A stretch of 17,338 nt of DNA from JAWXCM01 sp034408745. Lineage in GTDB: Bacteria > Acidobacteriota > Terriglobia > Bryobacterales > Bryobacteraceae. The notes below the pieces were generated by a model. That model had not been told where the DNA came from, searched no databases, and saw nothing but the letters and a program-made list of their open reading frames with translations. The position numbers and the translations under genes were made by a program. The stretch lies in NCBI GenBank assembly GCA_034408745.1, contig JAWXCM010000359.1:1-17338 (forward strand), read 5' to 3'. Below, one piece after another: positions 14,326 to 17,338 of this stretch (positions are counted from its first letter, which is position 1; every line of letters begins with the position of its first letter).

Positions 14326-15147
14326 TTACTGCCTCGAATCCGACCGGAGGTCAAGAACCCGTGCACCGGTTATTGTCGGCAATCTTGTATCATCCCAGTT
14401 CCCCTCGACTGCGACAAAATGGATATCGAACCATCTCCCAAAAGCATCGACCAGTTCCCAAAAGGGCGGCCACGCCTCACAGGGAAATGTCCCAGCCTTG
14501 GTTTTGGGGAACCGCCCCAGACACCTTAACCAGTATTCCTCCGGTGCGACACCGACCAAAGTTACCTTTTCTAAGCTCGCGGGGAATTGCAAGGGCGCCC
14601 CTTCAAACGAACTCACAGCTTCGATCCAGTGGTCTTTGAGTGTCGGCCAGACTTTTCGGATTGCGAATCCATAGGCTGCGACTTCCACCAACATCCTAAG
14701 AGGCGATTCATTGGTCCTGCGTTTCTTCAGTTCATTTGGCACTGGTAGGAAGTCGGTCCCGATGCCGAGCAGATCGATCTTGCCCCAGCACCTATCTTTG
14801 CGGGAGGCCTGTAAGGGATATTGATAAGCCTGAATGCGCTCACAGACTGGAACGTATTCGCTCGATCCACCGGGTCCCCACTTCCCGTACATTGCCCGTT
14901 CCCATTTATCTTCCTCATGGCTGAGTTGGGGGCGCGTGGTACGGCCCAAGCAGAAGTCCTTGGTGCGAACTGGGGCCTTATCGAGTGTATTTTTGACGAG
15001 GCTGTCGAGGTTCAATAAAATGTCCTCGATTTGTTGCTTCGCGAACTGGAGTTGGAAGCTGAACGAGCCGCGCCCCTCCCCTGAGCTGGCCAGTTCATGC
15101 AGGCCCAGATTGAGATTCGGATCAATCTTGCGGACATCATTCGGCAT
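14326..15147 (-). CDS. Putative PD-(D/E)XK-fold nuclease
   Basis: The 273-residue product starts at an ATG with GGAGG ten bases upstream on this strand. The core shows WGKIDLLGIG (Asp125), then LPVPNELKKRRTNESPLRMLVEVAAYGFAI with Glu139 and Lys141 in an E-x-K pair and a following helix with Tyr. The order D...E-x-K then a helix ending in A-Y-G is that of PD-(D/E)XK nucleases such as restriction enzymes and Cas4-like proteins. The N-terminal part (about 1-100) is helical and charged. C-terminal strands LEKVTLVGVAPEEYWLRCLG and FDIHFVAVEGN may complete the fold or bind substrate. It is convergent with the metallo-beta-lactamase gene. No methyltransferase of a restriction pair is next to it. The fold call is from motif spacing by eye. 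Confidence 0.55.
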   Translation of the reverse strand: MPNDVRKIDPNLNLGLHELASSGEGRGSFSFQLQFAKQQIEDILLNLDSLVKNTLDKAPVRTKDFCLGRTTRPQLSHEEDKWERAMYGKWGPGGSSEYVPVCERIQAYQYPLQASRKDRCWGKIDLLGIGTDFLPVPNELKKRRTNESPLRMLVEVAAYGFAIRKVWPTLKDHWIEAVSSFEGAPLQFPASLEKVTLVGVAPEEYWLRCLGRFPKTKAGTFPCEAWPPFWELVDAFGRWFDIHFVAVEGNWDDTRLPTITGARVLDLRSDSRQ

Positions 15148-15421
15148 CTACGATTTGCCTCCAGAGCATGCGACTCTGCCCAAATACTCGAATAGAATAA
15201 ACTTCAATGATCGGGTAGTGGCTTCCCCCAGACAACCTCGGCCTGCGCCGCGAAGCTCTGTCCCGCTGGAACGCATAGCGCCCGACTGGGAGAAGTCGTT
15301 TCAAGCCAGTTGGGTCTTGTTCCGGAATGTCATTTCAACCGGCTCCTATACGCGTATCTGGGCATCATCTCTTCCCTAAAGGCATTACTTGGCTTTCTCT
15401 CGAACAGAAGGAGTGTGCGCT
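15148..15421. other. Intergenic region between the nuclease cassette and the helicase
   Basis: No gene is seen. It should carry the minus-strand promoter of the nuclease gene (an AT-rich stretch at 15178-15212) and the plus-strand promoter or leader of the helicase. It contains the second copy of TACGCGTATC (15349-15358), within a 10-bp palindrome ATACGCGTAT (15348-15357). Confidence 0.4.
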
Positions 15422-17248
15422 GTGAGCGCTTTGACTTGCATAGGGGATTATCTCAAGTGTTATGGGCCCGAGTTGGGTCATCGTGTGGTCGACCAGTTTC
15501 CGCCGCTCCATCAACCTTCAGATCCGATCTGGCCCGCGATCCACGAACTGAAGCGGAAGCCATTTCCTGCCCAGACGCTGGCGATCATGGGGATCGTCAA
15601 GCGATGGGAAGAGGCACGCTGTGCGGCCGCTGTGGCCGAATGCGGCACCGGCAAGACGCTCATCTCGTTGGGCAGTGTGTTCACGCATGCGCGAGGAAAG
15701 CGGTTCACGGCGCTGACCATGGTGCCGCCCCAGTTGGTTGAAAAATGGGCGCGCGAGTGTTTCTCTACACTGCCCGGTGTTCGGGTATTCTTCATCGATG
15801 GCGTGCGTAACGGCGCTTCGTCGAATGGCTTCACGGGAGTGAACGAAGTGACGTTCCGTAACGGACGAATCGTCCGGGAGGGGCTGAAGACGACGTTGAG
15901 CGAACTTCGCTTAGCGAAGCGTCACCGCTCGGCGCGGGCGCGCTGGGACGCCAATGTTGGCGCTCCGTCGATCTTCGTCATTTCGCGGGAGCGGGCCAAG
16001 CTTGGCTACTTCTGGCGCCACGCCTACGGAACACCCCACTCGGGGCCGTTTCACGGATGTGTCGTGAATCCGGATACGGGGAAGCCGATCCTAACGTCGG
16101 ACGATCAACTACGCCGGGCGGACTTCCGCAAAGTGAAGCGCTCGGAGCTGATTCTGCCGGACTCCTGCGCCTTGGGCACGACGAAGGCGAGGCTTCCTTT
16201 CTACAGTGCGCTGTGGCAAGCCGACAACGCGAAGATCCCGCGCATGGCGCCGATGGAGTTCATCGGGCGGTATCTCGATGGGTTCTTCGACTACGGCATC
16301 GCCGATGAAGTTCACGAGCTTAAGGGCGAAACGGCGCAAGGCAATGCCTTGGGAACGATGGCGTCGGCCTGCGACCGGACGGTGATTCTTACCGGGACTT
16401 TGTTAGGCGGTTATGCCGACGATGTCTTTAACATCCTCTATCGGGTCGAGCCCAAGCGGATGCGCGAGGAAGGATTCGATCACGGCGAGGCCGGAGTGCG
16501 GCAGTTCGCCAGCGTGTACGGCGTGCTTGAAAAGGTTACGACCATCGAAGCGGTGGACAACGCTTGCTCGAAGGCCAAGGTGACAACGACAGTGAAGCGC
16601 CGGCCGGGCGCATCGCCGCTGCTCTTTGGCGGCTTCCTGATGAACTTGGCCGCGTTTGTGTCGTTGGAAGACATCTCGGATGCGCTCCCGCCGTACGTGG
16701 AGGAAGTCATCTCGGTCGAGATGGACCCAACGATGAAAGTGGCATACGGACAACTTGAGGACGACGTCCGGGAAGCACTGCGCGTGCATCACGGGAACGC
16801 ATCGGTGGTCAGTACCGCCATGAACGCACTTCTGCTGTATCCGGACCGGCCGTTTGGGCTGGGAACGCTCTATGGGTTCGACCGGACTCCTGAGACGGGG
16901 GAACGCGAGCGATTCGTCATTTCGGAGCCAGTGGATCTGGACCAGGAATTCGTCTACGCAAAGGAGCGGCGGCTGATCGAAGAGATCAAACGCGAGCTTG
17001 CAGTGGGGCGGAAGGTCCACGTATTCGCCGTCTATACAAGGAAACGAGACGTGACGCGACGGCTCCAGCATCTTCTCTTGAAGGAAGGGATTCGCGTCGA
17101 GATACTGACCGCGGAAGTGCCGCCTGCCGAGCGCGAGGCCTGGTACGAGCGGCAGCTTCGGAACGGAATGCAGGTCTGCCTGGCTCACCCCAAGCTGTGC
17201 AGCGTCGGCCTCGACTTGCTGGACTTCCCGGTGCTGCTGTTCTACTAA
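15422..17248 (+). CDS. SF2 (SNF2/DEAH-like) helicase, apparently cut short at its C-terminus
   Basis: The chosen start is GTG 15422, eight bases after AAGGAG; a TTG at 15389 is less likely. The 608 residues show PFPAQTLAI (Q-like motif, about 47-55), Walker A AECGTGKTL (72-80), motif Ia TMVPPQLVEKWARE, Walker B ADEVHELKG (DEVH at 295-298), motif III ILTGTLLGG (322-330), and in the second RecA domain VFAVYTRKRDVTRRL (motif IV region), ILTAEVPPAERE and CLAHPKLCSVGLDLLDFPVLLFY (motif V). The frame then stops. Family members normally go on at once into the next strand and the arginine-finger motif VI (Q-x-x-R-R-x-x-R). Without it ATP hydrolysis should fail. The DNA after the stop looks like an insertion-sequence end, so this is probably a broken helicase gene rather than a natural short form. 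In the intact form it would supply DNA unwinding for the element. Confidence 0.8.
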   Translation: MSALTCIGDYLKCYGPELGHRVVDQFPPLHQPSDPIWPAIHELKRKPFPAQTLAIMGIVKRWEEARCAAAVAECGTGKTLISLGSVFTHARGKRFTALTMVPPQLVEKWARECFSTLPGVRVFFIDGVRNGASSNGFTGVNEVTFRNGRIVREGLKTTLSELRLAKRHRSARARWDANVGAPSIFVISRERAKLGYFWRHAYGTPHSGPFHGCVVNPDTGKPILTSDDQLRRADFRKVKRSELILPDSCALGTTKARLPFYSALWQADNAKIPRMAPMEFIGRYLDGFFDYGIADEVHELKGETAQGNALGTMASACDRTVILTGTLLGGYADDVFNILYRVEPKRMREEGFDHGEAGVRQFASVYGVLEKVTTIEAVDNACSKAKVTTTVKRRPGASPLLFGGFLMNLAAFVSLEDISDALPPYVEEVISVEMDPTMKVAYGQLEDDVREALRVHHGNASVVSTAMNALLLYPDRPFGLGTLYGFDRTPETGERERFVISEPVDLDQEFVYAKERRLIEEIKRELAVGRKVHVFAVYTRKRDVTRRLQHLLLKEGIRVEILTAEVPPAEREAWYERQLRNGMQVCLAHPKLCSVGLDLLDFPVLLFY

Positions 17249-17338
17249 TGTGAAGTTGTCAAAAATGTGGAGTTGATCGTTGAAAGCCTGCCAAATGGGC
17301 CTTCCGTGGGCGTTCGACTCCACATTTAAGTGTGGCTA
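17249..17338. mobile_element. Probable insertion-sequence terminus interrupting the helicase gene (partial)
   Basis: ATGTGAAGTTG (17248-17258) and ATGTGGAGTTG (17265-17275) repeat with a 17-bp period. AAATGTGGAG (17263-17272) recurs inverted as CTCCACATTT (17318-17327), with partial pairing extending five more bases. Several copies of a short motif in both orientations just inside a TG-starting end are typical of the terminal repeats bound by IS21-family transposases. The transposase itself would lie beyond the window. Family assignment is inference. Confidence 0.5.

Noticed and set aside
16403..17323. Minus-strand reading frame of 306 codons opposite the helicase
   Set aside because: It is antisense to clear helicase motifs, His/Val/Phe-rich, and has no recognisable domain or ribosome site.
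1..17338. tRNA, rRNA and CRISPR arrays
   Set aside because: No cloverleaf with a T-loop signature, no rRNA-like stretch and no regularly spaced repeat array was found by reading both strands.

Overview
The window reads as one continuous stretch of a GC-rich bacterial integrative/conjugative element or large plasmid. The left edge carries the end of a type IV secretion coupling protein and its downstream operon. The rest is a long, mostly plus-strand run of DNA-replication and recombination genes typical of element backbones. Codon use, strong AGGAGG-type ribosome binding sites and the gene set (a DUF6094-type methyltransferase next to unknown conserved genes, a Rad52-like annealing protein, an AEP primase) fit a soil bacterium, possibly Acidobacteriota. 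That taxonomic guess is inference. No rRNA, tRNA or CRISPR was seen.

Layout. (1) 1-2989, transfer end: a TraG/TraD/VirD4-like ATPase (5' cut by the window edge), a membrane-anchored coiled-coil protein, an unknown protein joined by an ATGA overlap, and a replication-relaxation-like protein. (2) 2990-3590: a 600-bp gene-free region with an extremely G/T-rich plus strand, a potential G-quadruplex and short direct repeats; it sits between the transfer and replication blocks. (3) 3591-5161: a small unknown protein and a Rad52/Rad22-family protein. (4) 5431-6449, minus strand: a PIN-domain toxin with an excisionase-type helix-turn-helix antitoxin; two copies of a CGAA-N3-TTCG operator-like site lie at its promoter. 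(5) 6667-10616: an operon-like run with an unknown protein, an AEP-family primase ending in a zinc ribbon, unknown proteins, a small membrane protein, an HD-like hydrolase, a zinc mini-protein, SSB and a second zinc protein. (6) 10620-10985, minus strand: a MmcQ/YjbR-like gene. (7) 11033-12749: a DUF6094-like adenine-methyltransferase-fold protein and an overlapping unknown gene. (8) 12750-15147: a likely cargo cassette of two convergent nuclease-like genes, an RNase J-like metallo-beta-lactamase/beta-CASP protein and a PD-(D/E)XK-like protein. (9) 15422-17248: a large SF2/SNF2-like helicase that stops abruptly before motif VI, followed by about 90 bp that look like the end of an insertion sequence.

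Taken together, the backbone supplies priming (AEP), ssDNA handling (SSB), strand annealing (Rad52-like), unwinding (helicase) and DNA modification (methyltransferase). No classical replication initiator is visible. Into this backbone at least three accessory units appear to have been inserted: the toxin-antitoxin pair, the MmcQ/YjbR gene, and the metallo-beta-lactamase plus nuclease pair. The last is the best candidate here for an undescribed system. The AEP-centred replication module and the G/T-rich gap are the next most interesting points.
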